A stretch of 64,000 nucleotides of DNA from Cupriavidus numazuensis (GTDB lineage: Bacteria > Pseudomonadota > Gammaproteobacteria > Burkholderiales > Burkholderiaceae): contig NZ_CAJPVI010000013.1 in NCBI RefSeq assembly GCF_905397435.1, positions 1-64,000 of the forward strand, read 5' to 3'. The notes under the pieces are model-generated. The model was not told the DNA's origin. It did no database searches and was given only the letters and a program-made list of their open reading frames with translations. The translations under genes and the position numbers were made by a program. Of the stretch, positions 53,367-61,082 are shown piece after piece (the first letter of the stretch is position 1; each line of letters opens with the position of its first letter).

Positions 53367-54515
53367 GTGCAATCGAACTTCCTGAACGAATCCCAGGCCC
53401 TGTGGCTCGACACCGTGAACCGCTTCATGGACAACGAGGTCACGGTCGAATACGTACGCAAATGCGACCAGAACCGCGACTATCCGTACGAGGCCTACGA
53501 CAAGATCGCCAAGCAGGGCTGGCTGGGCCTGCTGTTCAGCGAGGAAGAGGGCGGCGCAGGCGGCGACATCTTCGACTACACGCTGATGGCCGAGGGCCTC
53601 GGCAAGTTTGGCTTCGACTTTGCGGCCGCGGTGCTGGTGCCGACCTTCACGGCGATGAATATCGGCAAGTACGGCACGGCGGCGCAGAAGGACAAGTACA
53701 TCAAGCCGTTCATCGACGGCAAGATCCGCTTCTCGGTGTCGATCTCCGAGCCCGACGCCGGCTCCGACGCCTCGAACACCAAGACCCGCGCCCGCCGCGA
53801 CGAGAACGGCGACTGGATCGTCTCGGGCCAGAAACTGTGGTGCAGCGGCGCGGCCGCGAAGGACACCGTCATCGCGATGCTGGTGCGCACCGATCCCGAC
53901 AACAAGCACGGCGGCCTGTCCGTGCTGCTCATCCCCAATACCACGCCGGGCCTGGTCATCAACAAGCTGCCGACGCTGTCGCGCCACGCCACCGGTACCA
54001 CCGAGATCTTCCTTGATGAAGTCCGTGTGCCGGCCGACGCGCTGCTCGGTGAAGAAGGGCAGGGCTGGGAAATCATCACCAAGCACCTCGAACTGGAGCG
54101 CTGCTCGGTCGCGGCCGCCTACGTCGGCAATGCGCAGACGGCGGTGTCGAAGGCGGTGCAGTACGCCCACGAGCGCATCCAGTTCGGCAAGCAGCTGTGG
54201 GACTTCCAGGTGCTCAAGCACATGCTGGCCGACCGCCAGACCGAAGTGGATGCCGCGCGCCTGCTGTGCTACCGCGCCGCGCAGATGGCCGCCGCCGACG
54301 TGCCGTGCAGCCGCGAAGTGTCGATGGCCAAGCTGTACGGCTCCGAAACGCTCAAGCAGTGCGCGCTGACCGGCATGCAGGTGCTCGGCGGCTACGCCAA
54401 CCTGCCCGAAGCCGACATGGAGCGCTACCTGCGTGAAAGCGTGCAGTCGACCATCGGCGGCGGCACCTCGCAGATCCAGAAGACCATCATCGCCAAGTCG
54501 ATGCGGCTCGGCTGA
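53367..54515 (+). CDS. Acyl-CoA dehydrogenase
   Basis: A 382-aa FAD flavoenzyme forming the alpha,beta double bond of an acyl-CoA. The FAD and CoA motifs are present: FSVSISEPDAGSDASNTKT and LWCSGAAAKDT in the middle domain and AHERIQFGKQLWDFQ in the last. In the C-terminal motif, where short- and medium-chain enzymes have YEGT with the catalytic Glu, this protein reads TIGGGTSQIQK; so the base must be elsewhere, as in long-chain, isovaleryl or steroid-type FadE enzymes. The start is GTG 53367 with GGAGA ahead. It is first in the operon from copy B. Confidence 0.92.
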   Translation: MQSNFLNESQALWLDTVNRFMDNEVTVEYVRKCDQNRDYPYEAYDKIAKQGWLGLLFSEEEGGAGGDIFDYTLMAEGLGKFGFDFAAAVLVPTFTAMNIGKYGTAAQKDKYIKPFIDGKIRFSVSISEPDAGSDASNTKTRARRDENGDWIVSGQKLWCSGAAAKDTVIAMLVRTDPDNKHGGLSVLLIPNTTPGLVINKLPTLSRHATGTTEIFLDEVRVPADALLGEEGQGWEIITKHLELERCSVAAAYVGNAQTAVSKAVQYAHERIQFGKQLWDFQVLKHMLADRQTEVDAARLLCYRAAQMAAADVPCSREVSMAKLYGSETLKQCALTGMQVLGGYANLPEADMERYLRESVQSTIGGGTSQIQKTIIAKSMRLG

Positions 54516-54543
54516 AGCAGACAATATTCACGGAGATACAGAC

Positions 54544-55059
54544 ATGAGCGACACGAGCAAGCGGATCATCAACAACCGCATCGACCAGACCTACGACGAA
54601 CTGGAAATCGGCCAGGTGTTCCGCTCGGGCGGGCGCACCGTCACCGAAGCCGACGTGGTCAACTACTGCGCGCTGACCGGCAACTGGATCGAGATCCACT
54701 CCAACACGCACTATGCGTCGAAGACGCGCTTTGGCCAGCGCCTGGTGCAGGGCTCGCTGACGTATTCCATCGTCACTGGGCTGATCCAGTTCGGCCTCGG
54801 CATCCAGGCCAACTACGGCATCGACAACATGCGCTTCCGCAACCCGGTGTACATCAACGACACCATCTATGCGGTCTGCGAAGTCATCGGCAAGAAGGAG
54901 AAGGACGAGAAGTACGGCGTCATCAAGTTCCGCATCAGCGCGATCAACCAGAACGGCGACCTACTCCAGCAAGGTGAGTGGAGCCTGCTGATGCTGCGCA
55001 AGCGCGAGGACCTCGATGCGCTGATCGCATCGTCGCTGCCTGAACTGAAGGCGGCCTGA
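54544..55059 (+). CDS. MaoC-like hot-dog dehydratase/hydratase, active site altered
   Basis: A 171-aa single hot-dog protein of the MaoC family, expected to hydrate an enoyl-CoA. The family motif normally reads D-x-N-P-I-H; here it is NYCALTGNWIEIHSNTHYA, so the His is kept but the Asp is Asn and the N-P pair is missing. The rest, FGQRLVQGSLTYSIVTGLIQF, is conserved. It may be a hydratase of unusual substrate, an inactive partner, or part of a hydratase heterodimer like ChsH1-ChsH2. The gap to the dehydrogenase gene is 28 bp, with GGAGATA ahead of the ATG. Confidence 0.85.
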   Translation: MSDTSKRIINNRIDQTYDELEIGQVFRSGGRTVTEADVVNYCALTGNWIEIHSNTHYASKTRFGQRLVQGSLTYSIVTGLIQFGLGIQANYGIDNMRFRNPVYINDTIYAVCEVIGKKEKDEKYGVIKFRISAINQNGDLLQQGEWSLLMLRKREDLDALIASSLPELKAA

Positions 55060-55066
55060 GGGCGGC

Positions 55067-56284
55067 ATGATGTCGACGAAGCCAGTCGCCGCGATTGTCG
55101 GGGTGGGGGATGCCTACGCCTCCCGGCAGGATCGCAAGGATCCCCTTCAGCTTGCGGCCGAAGCCACGCGGCGCGCGCTGCGTGACGCGGGCATCCGCAA
55201 GGAGCAGGTCGATGCGGTCTACACGGGCCGCTCGCCGTGGGCCGACAAGCGCTCGCAGTGGAGCAACATCTTCATCTCGCACATGCAGATGCCGGTGAAG
55301 CGCACCACCGAGATCACCATGCACGGCGCCGGCCTCACGGCGACGCTGGCGGTGGCTGCGGAGATGATTGCGGCCGGGCAAGCGGAGTACGTGCTGTGCC
55401 TGCAGAGCGACGCGACCGAGTTGTTCGTCGACGCTGTCGCCATGGGCGCCGAAGCCGACGCCGATCCGCAGTTCGAAGTGCCGTACGGGCCCATCATCCC
55501 GGCGCTGTACGGACAGGCGGCCTGCCGTTACCTGCACGAGTACGGCCTGACCGAGGCCGATCTGGCCGACGTGGCGGTGTCGAACCAGCGCTGGGGCATC
55601 CACCATCCGCATGCGGCCAAGGCGCGCTTCGGCGAGGTGGACCGCGAGACGGTGCTGGCGTCGCCCTATGTCGCCAGTCCGCTGCGGCGCTGGATGTGCT
55701 CGACGTGGGGCGGCGGCACGGGCGGCGCGCTGGTGGTGACGTCGCCGGAACGCGCGCGGGCCATGCATGCCGATCCGGTCTATCTGCTCGGCTATGGGTC
55801 CGCCACGACGCACGAGTACCTGACGGACCGCATGAACATGCGTACATGCCGCTTCCCCGAACTCGGCACCATGCCCAACCTGACCCACACGGCCACGGCC
55901 GCCGCGGCGAACCAGGCGTTCGGCATGTCGGGTTTGTCGCGCGCGGATATCGACATGGCGCAGATCTCCGTGAACTTCGCGCACATGGGTCCCATCGTGA
56001 TGGAGGACCTGGGGTTTGCAAAGAAGGGCCGCGGGATCGACCTGTACCGCGAGGGCCGCACCGGCATCGACGGCGACCTGCCAACCGACACCAACGGAGG
56101 CTGGCTGTCGTTCGGCCAGCCGGGCATCTCCTGCAATATGGACAGCCTGGTGGAAGCTGTGCGGCAGTTGCGCGGCCAGCCGCTGGGCCTGGCGCCGAAG
56201 CGCAGGCCGAAGACCGTGCTCGTGCAGGGCGCGGGCGGCATGCTGGCAGCCGGCAGCGTGGTGTTGCTGTCTGCGACAACCTGA
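55067..56284 (+). CDS. Thiolase-fold (SCP-x/Ltp2-like) protein lacking the thiolase Cys and His
   Basis: A 405-aa protein of the thiolase superfamily, lipid-transfer (SCP-x) branch: AAIVGVGDAYASR at the start and LAAEATRRALRDAGI next. Where true thiolases have N-x-C-A-S-G, residues 84-92 read TMHGAGLTA; where they have G-H-P-x-G, residues 350-353 read GQPG. Both catalytic residues are therefore absent. Ltp2-type proteins with this loss are aldolases that need a DUF35 partner, and such a gene follows here. An aldolase role is inference. ATG 55067 or 55070. Confidence 0.85.
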   Translation: MMSTKPVAAIVGVGDAYASRQDRKDPLQLAAEATRRALRDAGIRKEQVDAVYTGRSPWADKRSQWSNIFISHMQMPVKRTTEITMHGAGLTATLAVAAEMIAAGQAEYVLCLQSDATELFVDAVAMGAEADADPQFEVPYGPIIPALYGQAACRYLHEYGLTEADLADVAVSNQRWGIHHPHAAKARFGEVDRETVLASPYVASPLRRWMCSTWGGGTGGALVVTSPERARAMHADPVYLLGYGSATTHEYLTDRMNMRTCRFPELGTMPNLTHTATAAAANQAFGMSGLSRADIDMAQISVNFAHMGPIVMEDLGFAKKGRGIDLYREGRTGIDGDLPTDTNGGWLSFGQPGISCNMDSLVEAVRQLRGQPLGLAPKRRPKTVLVQGAGGMLAAGSVVLLSATT

Positions 56285-56297
56285 ACGGGAGCACGTG

Positions 56298-56714
56298 ATG
56301 ATCCAGACCAAAGACGGCTGGCCACAGCCTTACGCGCTGCTCGACGCCCAACCCTACTGGGAAGGGCTGGCGGCGGGGCAGTTGAAGTACCAGCGGTGTA
56401 CCAGCTGCGGAGAAGCCGTATGGCCCGCGCATTCGTTCTGCCCGCATTGCGAGGCGGACGATGGCGACGGGCTCGTGTGGCAGGAGGCGAAAGGCACCGG
56501 CACGCTGTACTCGTTCAGCACCGTGATGCGCGGGCCCACGCCGGCGTTTGCATCGATTGCCCCGTACACGGTGGGCTTCGTGGAGATGGACGAGGGCTAC
56601 CACCTGTTCGCGCAGATCGAAGGATCGCCGGAGACGCTGCGCATCGGCGCGCGCATGACGGCGCAGCTGATTGAGCGGGGCGGACAACGCCTGCCGGTTT
56701 TCTCTGCTGCCTGA
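56298..56714 (+). CDS. DUF35 protein: Zn-ribbon plus OB-fold, likely partner of the thiolase-fold protein
   Basis: A 138-aa protein with the DUF35 layout: rubredoxin-like zinc ribbon (CTSCGE near residue 34 and FCPHCEA near 48, two C-x2-C pairs), followed by an OB-fold domain (GTGTLYSFSTVMRG ... IAPYTVGFVEMDEGYHLFAQIEG). DUF35 proteins form complexes with thiolase-fold enzymes, as in Ltp2-ChsH2 of steroid degradation and BbsA-BbsB of toluene degradation. ATG 56298 follows the thiolase-like gene by 13 bp, indicating stoichiometric expression. Confidence 0.92.
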   Translation: MIQTKDGWPQPYALLDAQPYWEGLAAGQLKYQRCTSCGEAVWPAHSFCPHCEADDGDGLVWQEAKGTGTLYSFSTVMRGPTPAFASIAPYTVGFVEMDEGYHLFAQIEGSPETLRIGARMTAQLIERGGQRLPVFSAA

Positions 56715-56749
56715 CGCTACATCCATAAAGAGACATAAGGAGGAGACCC

Positions 56750-57772
56750 ATGACCGATTCCCGTGAGCGGGATCACCGTCGGCGCTGGCTACGCAAGGCG
56801 GGCGCGGCCTGCGTGGCCGGCTGCGCGGCGATGCTGCTACCCCGCCTCGCAACGGCGGCGCCCGAGCCGTGGCCGACGCGCCCGGTGCGCATCGTCGTCG
56901 CCGTGGCGGCCGGCTCCAGCGGCGACTTGCTGGCGCGCATCCTGGCACAGCGCCTTGAAGGGATGTGGAAGCAGCCCGTGATCGTGGAGAACCGGCCCGG
57001 CGCGAGCGGCGTGATCGGTACCGAATACGTGGTGAACGCCACGGACGGGCACACGCTGCTGCTGGGCACGCAAAGCTCGATCCTGCCGAAGTTCACGACC
57101 AAGAACCTGAAGTTCGATCCGACGACCGACCTGGTCCCGGTGTACAAGGTCATCAACTACCAGCTCGTGGTGGCCGCCAACGACGGCACCGCCGGCAAGG
57201 CCAAGACCATGCGCGGGCTGGTCGACCTGAGCCGCCGTGATGCGGAGGGTCTGTTCTTCGCGGGCACCGGCCGCACGTCGATCTTCAACCTGACGATGGC
57301 ACTGCTGAACAAGTCGCTCGGCATGAAGTACTCGGCGCTCGACTTCAGCAGCGTGACGGCGATGAACATGGCCGTGATGCGCGATGACGCGCAGTTCCTC
57401 GTGAACACGCCAAGCTCGATGAAGGCGCAGATGGAGGCCGGCAAGCTGCGGCCGATGGCCGCCATCAGCGCCGAGCGGTATGCGGACCTGCCCAATGTGC
57501 CGACGCTGTCGGAGGCCGTGGGCTACAAGGGCTACCTGCCGCTGCTGTGGGCCGGCATGTTCGTGCCGAAGTCCACATCGCCGGCCGTGGTCGACCGGAT
57601 CGCGCGAGATCTGCGGGCGATGACAGCAGACGCGCAGTTCAGGAGCCTGGTGGAGTCGCGCCTGAGCGGCAGCATGGTGGTGTCGTCGCCAGGCGCATTT
57701 GCCCAACAACTGAACGAAGAGGTCTCGGTATGGAAAGGCCTCTTCGCCGAACTCAACTACAAGCCGGAGTAA
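56750..57772 (+). CDS. Bug-family tripartite tricarboxylate transporter substrate-binding protein
   Basis: A 340-aa periplasmic binding protein of the Bug/TctC family. The N-terminus RDHRRRWLRKAGAACVAG is twin-arginine-like, so export may be by Tat; the hydrophobic stretch and TAAPEPWPTRPVRIVVA mark the mature start. The Bug features PGASGVIGTEYV and DVPTL-like YADLPNVPTLSEAVG are present. No TctA/TctB membrane genes are nearby, as is common for Bug proteins, so it may be an orphan receptor or sensor. It probably brings in, or senses, the carboxylate that this operon degrades. Confidence 0.92.
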   Translation: MTDSRERDHRRRWLRKAGAACVAGCAAMLLPRLATAAPEPWPTRPVRIVVAVAAGSSGDLLARILAQRLEGMWKQPVIVENRPGASGVIGTEYVVNATDGHTLLLGTQSSILPKFTTKNLKFDPTTDLVPVYKVINYQLVVAANDGTAGKAKTMRGLVDLSRRDAEGLFFAGTGRTSIFNLTMALLNKSLGMKYSALDFSSVTAMNMAVMRDDAQFLVNTPSSMKAQMEAGKLRPMAAISAERYADLPNVPTLSEAVGYKGYLPLLWAGMFVPKSTSPAVVDRIARDLRAMTADAQFRSLVESRLSGSMVVSSPGAFAQQLNEEVSVWKGLFAELNYKPE

Positions 57773-57778
57773 GCAGCC

Positions 57779-58984
57779 ATGCGTGACCTTCCTCTCGATG
57801 GCGTGGTGGTCGTGGAACTGAGCGATAGCGCCTCGGCGCCGTTCGCCGGCCAGATCCTTGCGGCGCTGGGCGCCGATGTGTGGAAGATCGAACGCCCCAC
57901 CGGCGATTCGGCGCGCGGCTGGGGCCCGAGCAAGTGGAAAGGCAGCGGTGCCGCCTTCCATGCGATCAACCAGGGCAAGCGCTTCATCAGCCTCGACATC
58001 AAGGACCCGGACGACCTCGCCACGCTGCATCGGCTCATTGCCGAGCACGCCGACGTCTTCTTCCACAACCTGCGCCCGGGCTCGGCCGCGCAATACGGAC
58101 TGGACCCCGACAGCCTGCGCGTGACCAAGCCCGAACTGGTCTGCTGCGAGGTGGGCGCGTTCGGCAATGTCGGTCCGCTGAGCGAGGCGCCCGGCTATGA
58201 CCCGCTGATGCAGGCCTTCGCGGGCATCATGAGCATCACGGGCGAAGACGGGCAGGCGCCGGTGCGCGCAGGCGTGTCGATCGTCGACTTCGGTTCCGGC
58301 ATGTGGGCCGTCATCGGCATCCTCGCCGCGCTGTGCCGGCGGCAGCGCAAGCATGTGGGCGCGACCGTCAGCAGTTCGCTGCTGGAGACGGCCATCGCGT
58401 GGATGACGGTGGGCATCGCCAACTACAACGCCGACGGCGACACGGGCGGGCGGCATGGCTCCGGAGTCGCCTTCATCGTGCCGCACCGCGCGTACGACAC
58501 GGCCGATGGCCACCTGGTGGTCAGTTGCGCCAACGACCGGCTCTTCGCGCGCCTGTGCGCTGCGCTGGACCGGCCGGAGTGGGCGACCGACTCGCGCTTT
58601 GCCACCAATGACGGGCGGCTGCGCCACCGCGCGCAGATCGATGGCCTGATCGGCGCACGGCTTGCCGAACATCCGCGTGCGCACTGGCAGCAGGTGCTCG
58701 GTGCTGCCGGACTGCCGTGCGCGCCGGTGCAGACCACCAGCGAACTGGTCAATCACGAACAGACGCGTGCGCTGGGCATCATCGGCAAGCCGTCCGGAGA
58801 CGATCTTGCGCTGGTCGGACTGCCGCTGATGTTTAACGGCAAGCGGCCGGGGCCGCTGTCGGCCGCGCGCGACGTGGGCCAGGACAATGCGGACCTCGAC
58901 AAGCTGATGGCATCGCGGCGCGGCCGGCGCGAAACGGAGCCGGCGGGCGGCGAGGCAGTGCTCGACGTGGGGATCGCGAAGTAA
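57779..58984 (+). CDS. CaiB/BaiF-family (class III) CoA transferase
   Basis: A 401-aa family III CoA transferase, moving CoA between an acyl-CoA and a free acid through an aspartyl-CoA thioester. The interlocked-dimer fold starts GVVVVELSDSASAPFAGQILAALGADV; the catalytic Asp is Asp170 in AGVSIVDFGSGMWA. The last 20 residues are an Arg/Glu-rich extension. Substrate unknown; activation of the imported acid is the likely job given the adjacent Bug gene six bases upstream, which suggests coupled translation. Confidence 0.9.
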   Translation: MRDLPLDGVVVVELSDSASAPFAGQILAALGADVWKIERPTGDSARGWGPSKWKGSGAAFHAINQGKRFISLDIKDPDDLATLHRLIAEHADVFFHNLRPGSAAQYGLDPDSLRVTKPELVCCEVGAFGNVGPLSEAPGYDPLMQAFAGIMSITGEDGQAPVRAGVSIVDFGSGMWAVIGILAALCRRQRKHVGATVSSSLLETAIAWMTVGIANYNADGDTGGRHGSGVAFIVPHRAYDTADGHLVVSCANDRLFARLCAALDRPEWATDSRFATNDGRLRHRAQIDGLIGARLAEHPRAHWQQVLGAAGLPCAPVQTTSELVNHEQTRALGIIGKPSGDDLALVGLPLMFNGKRPGPLSAARDVGQDNADLDKLMASRRGRRETEPAGGEAVLDVGIAK

Positions 58985-59056
58985 AACACGGTGGCAGCAC
59001 CACCGGCACCCGGCTCGTCAGCGAGCCGGGTTTCAACGCTTGAGGAGACCAACACG

Positions 59057-60211
59057 ATGCGCAAGACCCAGGGCCCGCTCGCGGGCGTCAGGATTGTGGA
59101 GCTGGGCGGCACGGGGCCCGTGCCGTTCTGCTGCATGCTGCTCGCGGACCTTGGTGCGGACATCGTCCGCATCGACCGCCCACCGGGCCACGATGGCGGG
59201 CAGCCCGGCGATCCACGCTTCAACCTGCTCAACCGCAGCCGGCGCGGCGCCGCGCTCGACCTGAAAAAGGTCGAAGCGAAGGCCGCGGTGCTGAAGCTCG
59301 TCGGCCAGGCCGACGCGCTGGTGGAAGGGTTTCGGCCGGGTGTGGCTGAGAAGCTGGGGCTGGGCCCCGAAGACTGCCTTGCAGTGAACCCCGCGCTGGT
59401 CTATGGGCGCATGACGGGGTGGGGCCAGGACGGCCCGCTCGCGCAGGCGCCCGGCCATGACATCAACTACATCGCGCTGACCGGCGTGCTGCACGCGGTC
59501 GGTACCGCCGGCGGACCGCCGGTGATCCCGCTGAATCTGGCAGGCGACTTCGGCGGCGGCTCGCTGTACCTGGCGCTCGGTGTCGTCTCGGCCATCCTCG
59601 AAAGCCGGCGCTCGGGCAAGGGGCAGGTGGTGGATGCCGCGATGGTCGACGGCTCCGCCTCGCTGATGACGCTCTTCTACGGCATGTACGCGAGCGGCTA
59701 CTGGAAAGACGAGCGCGGCAGCAACCGGCTCGATTCGGGCGCGCCCTGGTACAACGTCTACGAGACGAAGGACGGCCGCTGGATCAGCGTCGGCTCCAAC
59801 GAGGCGCGCTTCTGGCGCCAGACGCTGGAAGTGCTCGGACTGGACGCGGCGCAGATGCCGGATCAGCACGACCGCTCACGCTGGCCCGAAGTGCAGGCGA
59901 AATTCGCGGAGATCTTTCGCACGCGCACGCGCGACGAATGGTGTGCGCTGGCCGCAGGGCGGGAGGTGTGCTTTGCGCCAGTGATGTCGCTGGCGGAGGC
60001 GCCCGGCCATCCGCATCTGCGCGAGCGCGGCACGTATGTCGAACGGGACGGTGTCGTGCAACCCGCCCCGGCGCCGCGCTTCAGCCGCACACCCGGTGCG
60101 ATTCAGAATTCCCCCGCACGCCCCGGCGAGCATACCGACGTGGTGCTCGGCGACTGGGGCTTCAGCGCAGCGGACATTGCGGCGTTGCGCACGGCCGGTG
60201 CCATCGTGTGA
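59057..60211 (+). CDS. Alpha-methylacyl-CoA racemase
   Basis: A 384-aa family III member that is clearly a racemase and not a transferase: the proton-transfer pair is present as His134 in APGHDINYIALTG and Asp164 in NLAGDFGGGSLYLA, as in the M. tuberculosis Mcr. It equilibrates 2R and 2S 2-methylacyl-CoAs so that stereospecific acyl-CoA dehydrogenases can act; this is strong evidence that the degraded acid has an alpha-methyl branch. ATG 59057 has GAGGAGA ahead; an upstream in-frame extension is dismissed. It is the last gene of the operon. Confidence 0.92.
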   Translation: MRKTQGPLAGVRIVELGGTGPVPFCCMLLADLGADIVRIDRPPGHDGGQPGDPRFNLLNRSRRGAALDLKKVEAKAAVLKLVGQADALVEGFRPGVAEKLGLGPEDCLAVNPALVYGRMTGWGQDGPLAQAPGHDINYIALTGVLHAVGTAGGPPVIPLNLAGDFGGGSLYLALGVVSAILESRRSGKGQVVDAAMVDGSASLMTLFYGMYASGYWKDERGSNRLDSGAPWYNVYETKDGRWISVGSNEARFWRQTLEVLGLDAAQMPDQHDRSRWPEVQAKFAEIFRTRTRDEWCALAAGREVCFAPVMSLAEAPGHPHLRERGTYVERDGVVQPAPAPRFSRTPGAIQNSPARPGEHTDVVLGDWGFSAADIAALRTAGAIV

Positions 60212-60213
60212 GG

Positions 60214-60233
60214 CAGCGGGCCGTGCGGCCCGC
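60214..60233. terminator. Hairpin between convergent operons
   Basis: AGCGGGCC-GTGC-GGCCCGCT forms eight pairs immediately behind the racemase gene and just ahead of the end of the SDR gene. There is no T run, so termination here is likely but not certain. Confidence 0.5.
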
Positions 60234-60247
60234 TTGTCAGTGAATGG

Positions 60248-61048
60248 TCAGTGAACGGTCAGCCCGCCGGTCGGGCTGACGGTCGCACCGGTCAGATAGC
60301 GCGACTCGTCGGAGGCGAGGAAGGCGACCACCTGGCCGATATCCTCCGGGCCTGCCACGCCGAGCGGGCTGCTCGCGATAATTTTCTCGTACTGCTTGCG
60401 ATGCCGGTCCGACACGCCGTCGGCGCGTTCGAACGCGGCATTCCACGACGGACTGTCGCGGACCACCGTCACACACACGCAGTTCACGCGGATGCGGTCG
60501 CGCGCCAACTCCTTCGACAGCACTTTGCTCGCACTGATCAGGCCACCGGCAAAGGTGGCGACAGCGGTTTGCGTCGGCGTCGGCACGCGGCCGCCCTCCG
60601 AGGTCACGAAGACCACGGCGCCGCCGCCGCGCTCGCGCAGGAAAGGCAGGGCCGACTGCACCGGCAGCAGCTTCGCGGCGGTGTTCTCCGCCACCACGGC
60701 GCAGACGCGCGCAAGATCGATATCGCCAAACGGCCCGCGCACGTCAGGGCGGCGCGCCTCGTCGTCGTTGCCGCCGGCATTGGCGACCACAATGTCGATG
60801 CCGCCATGGCGCCGCGCAGCCTCGGCGGCGAGCGTGTCCATGTCGGCCTTCACGCGGACATCGCCGGCGATGAAATCGCCGTGGCCGCCCACCTCGCGCA
60901 ATTCGGCGAGCACGGCTTCAGCCTTTGCCGCGCTCCTGCCGCTGATGACCACCAGCGCGCCGCGCGCCGCGAGTTGCAGCGCCACGCCCCGACCGATTCC
61001 GCCGGTGCCACCTGTGACGATCGCCACCTTGCCTTCAAGACTCTTCAT
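60248..61048 (-). CDS. Short-chain dehydrogenase/reductase with Tyr replaced in YxxxK
   Basis: A 266-aa SDR: Rossmann motif VTGGTGGIGRGVA at residues 11-23, NAG motif VANAGGN, and the catalytic Ser in VFVTSEGGR. The Lys of YxxxK is in ISASKVLSKEL, but the residue four before it is Ile, not Tyr, and no other Tyr aligns. So it may not be a normal dehydrogenase; it could be an inactive or repurposed SDR. It is encoded 34 bp behind the CoA transferase on the same strand, and shares the promoter of copy D. Confidence 0.85.
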   Translation of the reverse strand: MKSLEGKVAIVTGGTGGIGRGVALQLAARGALVVISGRSAAKAEAVLAELREVGGHGDFIAGDVRVKADMDTLAAEAARRHGGIDIVVANAGGNDDEARRPDVRGPFGDIDLARVCAVVAENTAAKLLPVQSALPFLRERGGGAVVFVTSEGGRVPTPTQTAVATFAGGLISASKVLSKELARDRIRVNCVCVTVVRDSPSWNAAFERADGVSDRHRKQYEKIIASSPLGVAGPEDIGQVVAFLASDESRYLTGATVSPTGGLTVH

Positions 61049-61082
61049 TGCTGTTTCCTTGCTGTGTTTCACGGTGTTTCGG

